Assembly (NCBI GenBank): GCA_934717745.1
Contig: CAKUZB010000008.1
Span: 1-64,000 of the forward strand
Length of the DNA stretch: 64,000 nt
Direction of reading: 5' to 3'
Source: an uncultured Candidatus Melainabacteria bacterium
GTDB taxonomy: Bacteria; Cyanobacteriota; Vampirovibrionia; Gastranaerophilales; Gastranaerophilaceae
Part shown: positions 26,242-35,377 of the stretch, in pieces
Numbering within the stretch: position 1 is the first letter of the stretch
Layout: every line of letters begins with the position of its first letter
Translations under genes and position numbers: made by a program
The notes under the pieces: model-generated
Database searches by the model: none
What the model saw: only the letters and a program-made list of their open reading frames with translations
What the model was told of the DNA's origin: nothing

Positions 26242-27401
26242 TGTTGATACCACCTTTTTTCATCTTTCGCTAAAGATTTTATTCTTATCAAAGCCAAAAA
26301 TCCAAGCGACATTAAAATGATTAATGCTATTATAGATTTAACATCATATACAATAGGAATTTGTCTTAAAGATTGATTAATCATGACTTTCACCCAATAA
26401 CTTAACGGTAAAGTCGCACTATACATTTTCGCAAGAAGTGGCATAGACATTACCGGATAAGTTACCCCTGCAAAAGCAAAACCCATTGCTACATAAAAAG
26501 CAGAATTACTTAAGCCGTATCTAAAATTACCATTAATTCCTACAAATATTGAACTAATTGCAATACAAGAAGTTATAAATAAAAGCGTTGCTAAAATTCC
26601 GAAAAGGACACTTCCTGTATATGGAACTTGCATAAACCCGAAATAAACCGTATACAAAACGGTGAAAAGAGCCAAAAATATTATAAAATACGGAGTCATT
26701 TTACCTAAAAAGGCTATCCAAATAGACTCGTCTGCCGTTTTTAGCCAGACTTTTGTAGTTCCAAGTTTAAATTCAGTACCTAATGCCCAAACCGAGGTTA
26801 AAATCAAATGAATTTGCAAAATATGACCAAACGCAACCAACGACAAAAAATATTGATAATTGAAAAACGGATTTGAACGAATATGGTCATCAACCCTAAT
26901 TAAATTTGATTGTTTGACCGCCTCGTCCATAGGTAAACCACGTTTATTACGCATTTTTGCATCAATTCCAACCATCATTGTTTGCACCATTAAATTAACA
27001 TCTTTGGAAATAATTCCGCCAATTAAAATTCTTTGATTATTGTAATAAAACGCCAGTTTTGGTTGTTTTAAACGATAAATATTTTTTTGAAAATCTCTTG
27101 GAATAACAAAAAAAGCATAAACTTTACCATCTGTAAGTAATTGATGCCCTTCAGACATACTTGTAACCTGATATTTAACCTTACAAGAACGCAGTGCATT
27201 TAGATTTCTAACAAGCATTCTTGAGATTTCAGAATTATCCTCATTCAAAACTGCAATCGGCAAATCAGTTGGAGAACCTTTTGAAAAGATTAAACAAATC
27301 AAAAAACACATAACTAAAGGCATTATGAACGCAACCGCCCAAACTAACGGACGTTTGTAAAATCTTTTTATTTCTCTTTTTACTACATCGAAGTATGCCA
27401 T
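26238..27401 (-). CDS. ABC-2 type permease, first copy
   Basis: Same architecture as the next gene: an N-terminal membrane segment (VAFIMPLVMCFLICLIF), an external domain and a bundle of five C-terminal segments with ATLPLSYWVKVMINQSLRQ and YPVMSMPLLAK. It pairs with the downstream permease, and both overlap by a few bases, so they are coupled. ABC-2 permeases need an ATP-binding protein, which is not encoded in this operon. Confidence 0.85.
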   Translation of the reverse strand: MAYFDVVKREIKRFYKRPLVWAVAFIMPLVMCFLICLIFSKGSPTDLPIAVLNEDNSEISRMLVRNLNALRSCKVKYQVTSMSEGHQLLTDGKVYAFFVIPRDFQKNIYRLKQPKLAFYYNNQRILIGGIISKDVNLMVQTMMVGIDAKMRNKRGLPMDEAVKQSNLIRVDDHIRSNPFFNYQYFLSLVAFGHILQIHLILTSVWALGTEFKLGTTKVWLKTADESIWIAFLGKMTPYFIIFLALFTVLYTVYFGFMQVPYTGSVLFGILATLLFITSCIAISSIFVGINGNFRYGLSNSAFYVAMGFAFAGVTYPVMSMPLLAKMYSATLPLSYWVKVMINQSLRQIPIVYDVKSIIALIILMSLGFLALIRIKSLAKDEKRWYQQ

Positions 27402-28339
27402 TATTTAACTTTTTTCCAATCAAATATTGCACTCATGCCTGCACGCAAGTTTTCGACAGGTTCAATCGGAACAGCACGAACTTCAAAAGTTTTCATATCA
27501 AAATCACCTTTTGCTTTTGTTGCTCTCCAAGTTGCAAAATCACCTAAAACTGAGATGTAATTAACTTTTACAGGAATAGGTTGATTTCCAATTGCGGGAA
27601 TCTGTACATCAAATTGAGTTCCGTTTTTAATTTTTGAAAGTAAATCTTCACGCAAATTGAAAGTTACCCAACAATCTTTATCGTCAACAACAGTAACAAT
27701 AGGATACCCAGCCCCTACAAGTTCTGCTTCTTCAACAGTAACCTCTGTAACAACACCATCAATTGGTGAAACAATTTTATTTTCTTTTAAATAAGAAGAG
27801 ACCTCTTTGTTTGCACCTTGAGCCTTACGAACATTGGCTTGTGCCGAAAGTTTATCTTCAAATCTGGCACCGGTTACTAACATATTGTAATTATCTTTTG
27901 CAGCAACATATTTTGCGTGTGCTTCGTCTAATTTTTGAGTTGGAATAACTCCCTCATTATGCAATCTGTTTAATCTTTCGTAAGTTTTTTGAGCCAAGTC
28001 CAAAGAGGCTTTTGCCATACCAATTTGCTCTACTCTAGCACCATTATTGACTTTTTCTTGTTGAGCCATTGCCAAAGCAAGAGTTGCATCAACTTGTTCT
28101 GCTTTTGCATTAATATCCGGTGTATCAAGTTCTATTAAAACATCACCTTTTTTAACTCTGTCGCCTTTTTTAACATTAATTTTTTCAACACGACCGGTAA
28201 TTTTTGACGATAAATCAATAGTTTTGACTTCAACTTCGCCTTGCAAAATCATTGAACTTTCTTTTACGCAAACTGTTACAGTTCCTGCGATTAATAAAAG
28301 AATTACTACTATAATTGCTATAAGTTTTACGTTTTTCAT
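27401..28339 (-). CDS. HlyD-family membrane fusion protein
   Basis: This periplasmic adaptor bridges the inner-membrane permeases and a TolC channel. It has one N-terminal membrane anchor (LIAIIVVILLLIAGTVTVCV), a lipoyl half motif (SSKITGRVEKINVKKGDRVKKG in part: GRVEKINVKKGD), a coiled-coil hairpin (about residues 75-175) and the second lipoyl half (IVSPIDGVVTEVTVEEAELV in part: SPIDGVVTEV). Length is 312 residues. It is the third gene of the operon and overlaps the permease start by one base. Confidence 0.9.
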   Translation of the reverse strand: MKNVKLIAIIVVILLLIAGTVTVCVKESSMILQGEVEVKTIDLSSKITGRVEKINVKKGDRVKKGDVLIELDTPDINAKAEQVDATLALAMAQQEKVNNGARVEQIGMAKASLDLAQKTYERLNRLHNEGVIPTQKLDEAHAKYVAAKDNYNMLVTGARFEDKLSAQANVRKAQGANKEVSSYLKENKIVSPIDGVVTEVTVEEAELVGAGYPIVTVVDDKDCWVTFNLREDLLSKIKNGTQFDVQIPAIGNQPIPVKVNYISVLGDFATWRATKAKGDFDMKTFEVRAVPIEPVENLRAGMSAIFDWKKVK

Positions 28340-28350
28340 TTATGCCTCAC

Positions 28351-29751
28351 TTAAAATTTTTCTTGTGTTGATGTTTTAATATATTCTAATACTGTATTTG
28401 TATCGCCGTTTGTTTTTAACAAATCTGTTAAATTAACGTCGTAATTGTACACCGCATGTAATCTGTCGATTTTTACTTTTGATAACATCATTTGAGCATC
28501 TGTTACTTGTAATGATGTACCAAAACCTTCTTTAAATGCCAAATTTGCTGTCCTCAAAGCCTCTTGTGCATTCTCAATTGATTTTGTAGAACTATCATAT
28601 TGTTCTTTGTTTTTCATTAATTCCTGATACTGCTTAATTACAAGACTTGTAATGTTATATTGTGCATCTTCAAGTTCAAAATCTACCATTTTGCGTTCGC
28701 AATTTGCTGCTTTAACGTCATTAAAACGAGAAAATCCATCAAAAATTAACCAATTTGCAGTAGCACCAAACCCCGCTCTTGGGGCTGCTTCTGACAAATG
28801 ACTTGTCGCCGGAATATCAAAAGCAATAAGACTTATTGTTGGTGAATAATTAGCCATTTTTGCGTGATATTTCGCATTCATAATTTTCTTTTTAGCACGC
28901 AATTGTTTCAATTGAGGATTATTTTCTAAAGCATTTGCTTTCATTGCTTCTAAATCAATTGTGCTATCGTTATAAACAAATAACAACGACGACGGTTCAA
29001 TATAAATGTCTTTCAAATTCGCTTCTTCAGCCTTAATCAGAGTTTTTAACCCCTCCTCAATAACATTTGCATCTCTTACGGATGCGTTATATTCTCTCAT
29101 TGCTTCAGAATAAGCAACTTCAGCATGCAATCTTTCTGATTTTGATATTAAACCCTCTTTTTCAAGTAATCTTGCATCTTTTAAATGTTTTTCCATACCG
29201 TCAGCAACTTGTTTTCTAACCTCAACAACATCTCTTGCAAGTCTTAAACCATAATATCTTTTTACAAGTTCTAATACTAAATTATCTTTAACTTCTCTAT
29301 ATTTTTCGTTTGAAGCCTCAAGTTTTGCTCTTGCCGCTGCATGATTAGATAATAACTTACCACCTGTAAATATGTTCCAAACTGCTGCCCCACCAAAAGT
29401 AAATACATTTTTATCCTGAATTAATGTTTCAGCCCCAAATGAAATTGCACCCAAAGGAGTTGCCATTGAACCTTGAGATGTTAATGTTAAATCATCATTA
29501 AAATGTAAATACGTTGCATTTAAACCTACTTTTGGTGCAAATTGCCCTAACGCAGAACGTTTTTCATACTTCATTTGTTTAATTAATTCGTTGTAAGCCT
29601 TTAACGAATTATTATTTTCTAACATTAACTCATAGGCCTGTTCAAAAGTTAATTCAACTCTCTGAATACCGGCTTTTTGAATTTCTGCCGAAAACACAGG
29701 GGACATAAATAAACAAAAAATTATTAAAACTGCTTCTAAAATTTTTTTCAT
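28351..29751 (-). CDS. TolC-family outer membrane efflux protein
   Basis: A signal peptide (MKKILEAVLIIFCLFMSPVFSA) is followed by two homologous halves rich in long amphipathic helices, each containing family patterns such as AYELMLENNNSLKA and GFGTSLQVTDAQMML. The 466-residue protein would trimerise into a channel through the outer membrane and periplasm. It sits between the TetR regulator and the HlyD adaptor, implying a tripartite drug or metabolite exporter. Its presence confirms a double-membrane cell envelope. Confidence 0.92.
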   Translation of the reverse strand: MKKILEAVLIIFCLFMSPVFSAEIQKAGIQRVELTFEQAYELMLENNNSLKAYNELIKQMKYEKRSALGQFAPKVGLNATYLHFNDDLTLTSQGSMATPLGAISFGAETLIQDKNVFTFGGAAVWNIFTGGKLLSNHAAARAKLEASNEKYREVKDNLVLELVKRYYGLRLARDVVEVRKQVADGMEKHLKDARLLEKEGLISKSERLHAEVAYSEAMREYNASVRDANVIEEGLKTLIKAEEANLKDIYIEPSSLLFVYNDSTIDLEAMKANALENNPQLKQLRAKKKIMNAKYHAKMANYSPTISLIAFDIPATSHLSEAAPRAGFGATANWLIFDGFSRFNDVKAANCERKMVDFELEDAQYNITSLVIKQYQELMKNKEQYDSSTKSIENAQEALRTANLAFKEGFGTSLQVTDAQMMLSKVKIDRLHAVYNYDVNLTDLLKTNGDTNTVLEYIKTSTQEKF

Positions 29752-30327
29752 CTATACTCCAACTAATCTTAAAAATCTTTCCATAATTTCATTTTGCTTT
29801 TCAAACAAATTGTCATTTTCTAATGAACATTCAATATAACTGTTTATAATTCCGTCAAAAATTACAGCCAAAAGATAAGCCTCATTATCTTCCATTGGTT
29901 TCAAATCTTTAATAATTCCGGCACAATAATTGTAAGCCTTTGCCATTGGGTGTTCTTTTCTACGAGAAATTCCTCTCAAAAACAACTGATTATTCTGCAT
30001 ATAACCCTTAATGGTAGTTTTATTCTTTTCAAAATATTTAATCTTATACTCAACAACCATTTTTAATTTTTGTACAGGATTTGTTTCAACATCACAATAT
30101 TCTTGCATTTCGGCAGAAGCATTATCAATTACATACTTCAACCACGCCATAAACAAACCTTCTTTTGAGGTGAAATAACCGTAAATTGTGCCAACCCCGA
30201 TACTCAAATCTTTTGAAATCCTGTCAATCTGAGTTTTTTCATAACCCAAAGTCTTGAAATACTCACTGGCAGTATCCAATATCAATTTTTTCTTTAATTC
30301 TTCCACTTTTTCATTTAACTTAACCAT
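29752..30327 (-). CDS. TetR/AcrR-family transcriptional regulator
   Basis: The N-terminal helix-turn-helix is typical: ILDTASEYFKTLGYEKTQIDRISKDLSIGVGTIYGYFTSKEGLF (key part GVGTIYGYFTSKEGLF). The C-terminal ligand-binding domain is variable. It is the promoter-proximal gene of the efflux operon and ends immediately next to tolC, so it most likely represses its own operon and is released by an exported compound. Confidence 0.88.
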   Translation of the reverse strand: MVKLNEKVEELKKKLILDTASEYFKTLGYEKTQIDRISKDLSIGVGTIYGYFTSKEGLFMAWLKYVIDNASAEMQEYCDVETNPVQKLKMVVEYKIKYFEKNKTTIKGYMQNNQLFLRGISRRKEHPMAKAYNYCAGIIKDLKPMEDNEAYLLAVIFDGIINSYIECSLENDNLFEKQNEIMERFLRLVGV

Positions 30328-30447
30328 ATCAGAATTTTATTCCAACACAGAATAAAATTCCAGATTAAAATTTTAATTCTTTACAATTTTAAATAATTTT
30401 TATACATTAACCCCTAAAACCTAGTTGCGATATTTTAAAAAACAATA

Positions 30448-30484
30448 AAAGAATCGGCGAAGCCTTTGGCTTCGCCGATTCTTT
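30448..30484. terminator. Terminator after purine nucleoside phosphorylase
   Basis: A perfect 17-bp stem (AAAGAATCGGCGAAGCC) with a TTT loop and a T tail on the minus strand lies between punA and the efflux operon. Confidence 0.85.
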
Positions 30485-30504
30485 ACAATTTATTCTTTTA
30501 AAAT

Positions 30505-31311
30505 TTATATCGCTTTAACACATTCTAGCAATAATGATTTAAATTTACCTTTAACGGCATTTGCAGCCTCAATAACTTCTTGGTGAGAAAGAACTTCACC
30601 TGTAATACCTGCTGCTGCATTTGAAATACAACTGATACCAAGAACTTTGATACCACAATAATTTGCAACCATTGCTTCAGGAACTGTTGACATACCAACT
30701 GCGTCTGCACCCAGTAATTCAACCATTTTTGTTTCTGATGGTGTTTCATAGTTAGGGCCTGTAAGTGCCATATAAACACCTTTTTTCAAATTAATATCTA
30801 ATTTTTTAGCAACTGACATTGCAATTTCTTGCAAATCTTTTTTGTATACATCTGTCATATCAGGGAATCTTGGCCCTAAATCTTCATCATTTGGCCCAAT
30901 TAATGGATTTACGTGCATGAAGTTGATGTGATCCGTAATTAACATCAAGTCTGATGCGTTAAATTCTCTATTAATACCACCGGCAGCATTTGTTACAATT
31001 AAAGTTTTCACACCTAATTTTTTGAATACTTTAACCGGATATACAACTTTTTGAATTGGGTGTCCTTCGTAGTAATGGAAACGTCCTTGCATCATTACAA
31101 CTTTTTTACCTGCAATAGTCGCAAAAACCAAACGACCTTTGTGTCCTTTTACAGTCGATGCTTCAAATCCCGGAATATCGCCATAAGAAAGTGCGATATC
31201 ACAGAAATCATCAGCAAAATCACCCAAACCTGAACCTAAAACTATAGCAATTTCAGGTGCAAAGTTATTTGTTTTTTCGTTGATATAATCAACTGTTTCT
31301 TTTAATTGCAT
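30505..31311 (-). CDS. punA: Purine nucleoside phosphorylase
   Basis: This high-molecular-mass-type trimeric phosphorylase cleaves guanosine/inosine to the base and ribose 1-phosphate. Motifs: ALVLGSGLG-like IAIVLGSGLGDFAD, MQGRFHYYEGHPIQKVVYPVKV (in part QGRFHYYEGH), TNAAGGINREF, LTGPNYETPSE and ADAVGMSTVPEA. Its 268 residues are normal. It is preceded by the putative omega-subunit gene and followed by a strong terminator. Confidence 0.93.
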   Translation of the reverse strand: MQLKETVDYINEKTNNFAPEIAIVLGSGLGDFADDFCDIALSYGDIPGFEASTVKGHKGRLVFATIAGKKVVMMQGRFHYYEGHPIQKVVYPVKVFKKLGVKTLIVTNAAGGINREFNASDLMLITDHINFMHVNPLIGPNDEDLGPRFPDMTDVYKKDLQEIAMSVAKKLDINLKKGVYMALTGPNYETPSETKMVELLGADAVGMSTVPEAMVANYCGIKVLGISCISNAAAGITGEVLSHQEVIEAANAVKGKFKSLLLECVKAI

Positions 31312-31360
31312 TTATAAAATCTCCTAAATTATATATAAAACACTAAAAAGGCTTGTTGGA

Positions 31361-31603
31361 TTAACCAACAAGTCTGTTATCATCTGCTTCTGACGCTTTA
31401 ACCATAATTGCGTGCTCAACAGGATTTTCTTTTTTGTAAGAACCATCAAAACCATATTCATCAAATCCAAAATCTTCTCTTGCTTTTCTTGCTTGGTTTT
31501 CGTCTACTAATTTTTTTGCTAATTCAGAAATTTCATATACTAATTGATATCTGTTTTCTGTATTTTCATTTAAGTCCCATGCAACTCTGATTATTTGATC
31601 CAT
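31361..31603 (-). CDS. rpoZ: Putative RNA polymerase omega subunit
   Basis: The 80-residue protein contains NRYQLVYEISELAKKLVDE and, after a short insert, NPVEHAIMVKASEADD. These align in order with the omega-subunit pattern of cyanobacteria as I recall it (NRY..., A-x-R-AK, ...PV-x-AI-x-E-x-SDE). Omega stabilises RNA polymerase by binding the beta' subunit. The match is partial and by memory, so the call is moderate. A weak hairpin (31352-31372) spans its stop codon, 40 bp before punA. Confidence 0.5.
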   Translation of the reverse strand: MDQIIRVAWDLNENTENRYQLVYEISELAKKLVDENQARKAREDFGFDEYGFDGSYKKENPVEHAIMVKASEADDNRLVG

Positions 31604-31829
31604 TTTTTACCTCATTTTTCTTACAAATCAATTTTATAATAGAAAAAAAATTTAATCAAGAACATGTTTATAAGCGATTTTACCCAACCGACTAATTGCA
31701 TACCAGCCATAAGGATACTAAACACCTCGAGAACCAAGACTACTCAACAGGCTAATTACATTACATCGAAAAATATACTTTAATTTAACTGTAGTTCAAA
31801 AAACTGTAGAAAAATATGGAGAAAAAAAT

Positions 31830-32504
31830 ATGACAGTAGCAACCAAAACAACATCAGTAGTTATTATTGAAGACTTTAAACTAACTCGAGTCGGATTAAG
31901 ATGTGCTCTTAATTCTAACGATGACATCGATGTAGTAGCCGAATGTGAGGACGCCCAAGAGGGATTATCACTTATCCAAAAATATAACCCTGATGTAGTT
32001 CTTATGGATTTAGGCTTACCAGGAATGAATGGCATTGAAGCGACAATCAAAGTTAAAGAAATGAATCCAAAAGTAAAAATTATTGCACTTACTTCTCACG
32101 ACAGAGAAGAAGAAGTAGTTGCTGCATTAAGTTCAGGTGCTACAGGTTACTGCTTAAAAGATATTGACCCGACAAAATTAGCAGACGTCGTAAGAGATGT
32201 CGCCGATGGTGTTTGCTGGCTTGACCCTGAAATAGCACAACTTGCACTAAATTCATTTCCAAAACCTGAAAACACAAGACTTCTTGCAAACAGTTCTTCT
32301 CAAGAAGGCAGAGTGCCACTAACAGAACGTGAATACGAGGTTTTAAAACATCTGGTTACAGGGAAAAGTAATACTGAAATCGCAAAAGAATTAATCGTAA
32401 GCGTTCACACCGCAAAGGCACACGTTTGTTCAATTTTACAAAAAATGTGCGTAAACGACAGAGTCCAAGCAGCAGTAAAAGCAGTAAAAGAAGGACTTGT
32501 TTAA
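31830..32504 (+). CDS. NarL/FixJ-family response regulator
   Basis: The receiver domain has the acidic pair (VVIIEDFKLTRVG), the phospho-acceptor Asp in DVVLMDLGLPGMNGIEA, Thr/Ser in IIALTSHD and Lys in GYCLKDI. A LuxR-type helix-turn-helix follows: LTEREYEVLKHLVTGKSNTEIA and SVHTAKAHVCSILQKM (each quoted in key part). The ending VNDRVQAAVKAVKEGLV closely resembles cyanobacterial NarL-type regulators. No histidine kinase is adjacent, so signal and targets are unknown. Confidence 0.9.
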   Translation: MTVATKTTSVVIIEDFKLTRVGLRCALNSNDDIDVVAECEDAQEGLSLIQKYNPDVVLMDLGLPGMNGIEATIKVKEMNPKVKIIALTSHDREEEVVAALSSGATGYCLKDIDPTKLADVVRDVADGVCWLDPEIAQLALNSFPKPENTRLLANSSSQEGRVPLTEREYEVLKHLVTGKSNTEIAKELIVSVHTAKAHVCSILQKMCVNDRVQAAVKAVKEGLV

Positions 32505-32534
32505 AAAAATTACCTTTATCTTCTTGATGTGTAC

Positions 32535-32562
32535 CGGGCGGAACGCTTTTGCGTTCCGCCCG
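32535..32562. terminator. GC-rich hairpin after the response regulator
   Basis: A 12-bp stem (CGGGCGGAACGC) closes on TTTT. The T tract after it is interrupted, so it may be a terminator or an mRNA-protecting hairpin. Confidence 0.65.
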
Positions 32563-32707
32563 CCTTACTTTATACACCAATATAAAAAAGAGTTATGCAA
32601 ATCTGCACAACTCTTTATTTAAGAATGATGAATGATGCTTATTTATATATCTTTTTTCTTTTAATATCCTATTTAAAAATCTCTCAATTAATTTTATTTT
32701 ATTTTAA

Positions 32708-33607
32708 TTAGTCAATGTAGCAAGATAAAACTTCTTGACCTTGTACTTTCATTTTTTTCAATGCTCTTAATTCGGTTTGTCTGATGCATTCTTTTGTTAC
32801 GCCGTAAATATTGCCAATTTCTTCTAATGTTTTTTTAGCAACATTGCCCAAGCCGTAACGCATTCTAACAACATCTTGTTCTCTTTCTTTTAATTTTGAA
32901 ACAACTATTTCAATGTCATTTTTCAATCCTTCAAATTCTACTGATGAATGAACATTTGCTTTTTCATCTGCCAAAATGTCTGCCAATGAAGTTTCTTTGC
33001 CGTTATCATTTTCAAAACCACCTTCCAATGAAATTGATTTTGAATATGCTGATAAATATGTATCAATTTTGTCCGCAGAAATATTCATTTTTTCAGCAAC
33101 ATCTTTTGTATTTACTTGACAATTGTATTCTCTTTCCATTTCTGATTTTACTTTTGAGAATTTTGACAAAGTTTCTTGAATATATACAGGAATTTTCATA
33201 CAATGACCTTGTTCTGAAATTGCTTTAAACATTGATTGTTTAATCCACCAACTAGCATAAGTTGAAAATTTATATCCTAATTTCCAGTTGAATTTTTCAG
33301 CAGCAATCATTAAACCTAAGTTGCCTTCTTGAATTAAATCAACCATTGGCAAATTTGACATGTGAATCGCTTTTTTTGCAACAGCAATAACTAATTTTAA
33401 ATTTGCTTGCACTAATTGTTTTTTAGCGTTCATATCGCCTTCAGCAGCACGTTTTGCAACTTCTCTTTCTTCAATTGGTGATAAAGATTTGATTGAAGCC
33501 AATTCTCTAACATAAACTGACAATGTTGAATCATTTTCATTTACTAAAACTTCACTTTTAGCAGGGTTTGTAAAACTTTTTTTCATTTCAATTGGACAAT
33601 TTTTCAT
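32708..33607 (-). CDS. Second sigma-70 family factor
   Basis: All sigma regions are present: 1.2/2 (LSVYVRELASIKSLSPIEEREV), 2.3-2.4 (LGYKFSTYASWWIKQSMFKAI), and 4.2 (YGVTKECIRQTELRALKKMK). Compared with the primary factor of the window, region 3.0 is changed (EQGHCMKIPVYIQET against DKARAIRLPIHMIES) and region 4.2 has KECIRQTE in place of RERIRQIE, so promoter preference probably differs. This fits a group 2 or alternative factor. The second of two close ATGs is used because GAGGAG lies eight bases before it. Confidence 0.88.
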   Translation of the reverse strand: MKNCPIEMKKSFTNPAKSEVLVNENDSTLSVYVRELASIKSLSPIEEREVAKRAAEGDMNAKKQLVQANLKLVIAVAKKAIHMSNLPMVDLIQEGNLGLMIAAEKFNWKLGYKFSTYASWWIKQSMFKAISEQGHCMKIPVYIQETLSKFSKVKSEMEREYNCQVNTKDVAEKMNISADKIDTYLSAYSKSISLEGGFENDNGKETSLADILADEKANVHSSVEFEGLKNDIEIVVSKLKEREQDVVRMRYGLGNVAKKTLEEIGNIYGVTKECIRQTELRALKKMKVQGQEVLSCYID

Positions 33608-33943
33608 AAGCATCTCTCCTCATTCTTCTTATTCTCTCTTTTTATAATGATTATTTTTCAAATTTCAACATTTTCGCATTACAAAGTAAGCCATTAAAAG
33701 AAAATTTTAACAGACGAACTAAGCCATACGATAGGCATATCTTCGTATTTGCGGATTTTATTTCTTAGGGTTTTAATAACAGACTTTTAAAAAATTAATT
33801 ACGCAAGACTCCCACTTGCAAAAAACAATATATAATCTCTATATCTTTAGTATATCATTTTTATATACAAATTTCAACCCTTTTATGAAGAAATATTAAG
33901 ATAACTTTATTTTTTTACCAATTTACTTAACATTACTTAACAA
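33608..33943. other. 336-bp intergenic region
   Basis: No gene is seen. It holds the divergent control regions of the second sigma factor and the Xre-like gene. ATACGA and TCGTAT form a short inverted repeat around 33727-33750; nothing else is clear. Confidence 0.4.
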
Positions 33944-33973
33944 TTGTAAAGTGTGGGAATTTTGTTCTATAAT
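33944..33973 (+). promoter_or_regulatory. Promoter of a leaderless Xre-like gene
   Basis: TTGTAA, 18-bp spacer and a perfect TATAAT. The ATG follows after seven bases with no Shine-Dalgarno, so the mRNA should begin at or next to the start codon. Confidence 0.65.
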
Positions 33974-33980
33974 TGAAACT

Positions 33981-34382
33981 ATGTACACTTTAGCACAATT
34001 TATTCAAGTAAAAAGAGAGGCTCTTGGATTAACTCCATACGGGCTGTCAAAGAAATGTAACGTTCCGGCAGTGGTTATTGAAGAAATAGAAGCAGGACGA
34101 GAATTATTTTTATCAGTAACAGTCAGACAGAATTTAGCCAAAGGTTTACGCTGTTCCGCAGAAGAAATTAAGGCTTTAGAAAAAGATTTTGAGTTTGAAG
34201 AAGTCCCAATGGAAGTTTTAGACGTATTAAAACAAAGAATTTTAAATGGGGAAACTGAATTATTCTGCCCAAAATGCAAATCACCGTTGAAAGTCAGAAT
34301 AGAAACAATGTATGACATTGAGGATAATGTTGTATATACCGCTCGAGGTTATTGTACAAAGTGTGTATTCCAAATAAAATAG
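33981..34382 (+). CDS. Xre-like helix-turn-helix protein with zinc ribbon
   Basis: The N-terminal ~60 residues (MYTLAQFIQVKREALGLTPYGLSKKCNVPAVVIEEIEAG in pattern) form a Cro/C1-type helix-turn-helix. The C-terminus has two CxxC pairs, FCPKCKSPL and GYCTKCVFQ, that would bind one zinc. The combination suggests a small DNA-binding regulator. The ATG ten codons inside the longer GTG frame is chosen because the promoter's -10 box lies inside that extension. No antitoxin partner is evident; it is transcribed alone. Confidence 0.72.
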   Translation: MYTLAQFIQVKREALGLTPYGLSKKCNVPAVVIEEIEAGRELFLSVTVRQNLAKGLRCSAEEIKALEKDFEFEEVPMEVLDVLKQRILNGETELFCPKCKSPLKVRIETMYDIEDNVVYTARGYCTKCVFQIK

Positions 34383-34523
34383 CCCAAAACCATACTCCGA
34401 CATGCTTTTGACATGTTACAATTAGTTAACATTTTATAAAATTTAAGCAATTTTTATTTTCACGACGCTTTAATAGGACATCAAGGTTAGTAGATAGTTA
34501 ATAGAAAATATAGGAGAAATTCA

Positions 34524-34877
34524 ATGTTTACAGGTATTCAATCATTCGGTACTTCTTACGGTCGTCCAAGAGAAATGGGTGAAACACCGGCAGATATGGC
34601 AAAAGCACAACAATACCAAAAACAAAAATCAGCACCTCACGAATATCGTGGACGTGAAATGGGCGAAAAACCTTGGGAAGTTCCATCAAGAGAACAACAA
34701 CAAGCGAATTACGATAAAGCAACCGCAGGTTACGCATCAGCACCTACTCGTGGAAAATCAAGCAGACCAAGAGAAATGGGTGAAACACCTGAAGATGTAG
34801 CAAAAAATAATCAACCTCAAGACAGCAGACAACGAGAAATGACAGAACAAGAAAAAAGACTGGACTTGTTTGCATAG
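34524..34877 (+). CDS. Hypothetical protein with repeated REMGE motif
   Basis: I do not recognise this 117-residue, highly polar protein. It contains RPREMGETPADMAK, RGREMGEKPWEVPS, RPREMGETPEDVAK and RQREMTEQEKR, that is, four copies of an (R)EMGE-x-P unit separated by Gln/Ala-rich linkers. It is probably disordered, and the repeats look like short binding motifs for a partner. The N-terminus (MFTGIQSFGTSYG) has an SF motif like two other proteins here. AGGAGA precedes the ATG and a strong terminator follows. Confidence 0.7.
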   Translation: MFTGIQSFGTSYGRPREMGETPADMAKAQQYQKQKSAPHEYRGREMGEKPWEVPSREQQQANYDKATAGYASAPTRGKSSRPREMGETPEDVAKNNQPQDSRQREMTEQEKRLDLFA

Positions 34878-34912
34878 TAGACTAAAAAGGTTGAAATAAA
34901 TTTTAAAACTTT

Positions 34913-34946
34913 AACGGCGACATTTGATAAATCAAATGTCGCCGTT
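34913..34946. terminator. Hairpin terminator
   Basis: A perfect 15-bp stem (AACGGCGACATTTGA) with a TAAA loop and a T run follows the REMGE-repeat gene. Confidence 0.85.
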
Positions 34947-35007
34947 TCAATGGCACACCCAAAACAAGTAAAACGAGTGTGCCATTTTGTTATCTTCCTC
35001 CTTTCTT

Positions 35008-35214
35008 TTAAATACAAGTATCATCACTTGTAGCCATAGTTGCTAAGGAAGTCAGAGCAGAAAGACCTATGATTACATAGATAGTTCTTGACCAAATTGT
35101 CATATCGCCAAACAATTTGGCAACTAAATCAAGCCCAAAGATACCAATGAAGCCCCAATTTAGTGCTCCGACAATTACAAGAAGATAACTAATAAGTTTT
35201 ACATATTTTTTCAT
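35008..35214 (-). CDS. DUF378 small membrane protein
   Basis: The 68-residue protein has two membrane segments (LISYLLVIVGALNWGFIGIFG and IYVIIGLSALTSLATM in key part) with the DUF378 hallmark GALNWGF-x-G-x-FGLDLV. The family (YuzA-like) has no established function. The ATG after AAAGGA is preferred to an upstream TTG/ATG extension. Confidence 0.85.
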   Translation of the reverse strand: MKKYVKLISYLLVIVGALNWGFIGIFGLDLVAKLFGDMTIWSRTIYVIIGLSALTSLATMATSDDTCI

Positions 35215-35328
35215 GTTTAATCCTTTCATAAATACCACAATAATATTATTTAATAGATTTTAAGATATAAAATCCGAAAAAACGGCAATATTTTCTAAAA
35301 AAAAATTACTCAAAAGTGTAATATAGGG

Positions 35329-35356
35329 TTGAAAAAAAGGAAAAAAAATATATAAT
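35329..35356 (+). promoter_or_regulatory. Promoter of ssrA
   Basis: TTGAAA, 16-bp spacer and TATAAT lie 21 bp before the mature tmRNA 5' end; a second -10-like TATAAC lies at 35362. Confidence 0.65.
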
Positions 35357-35377
35357 GTATATATAACATATTTTCAT

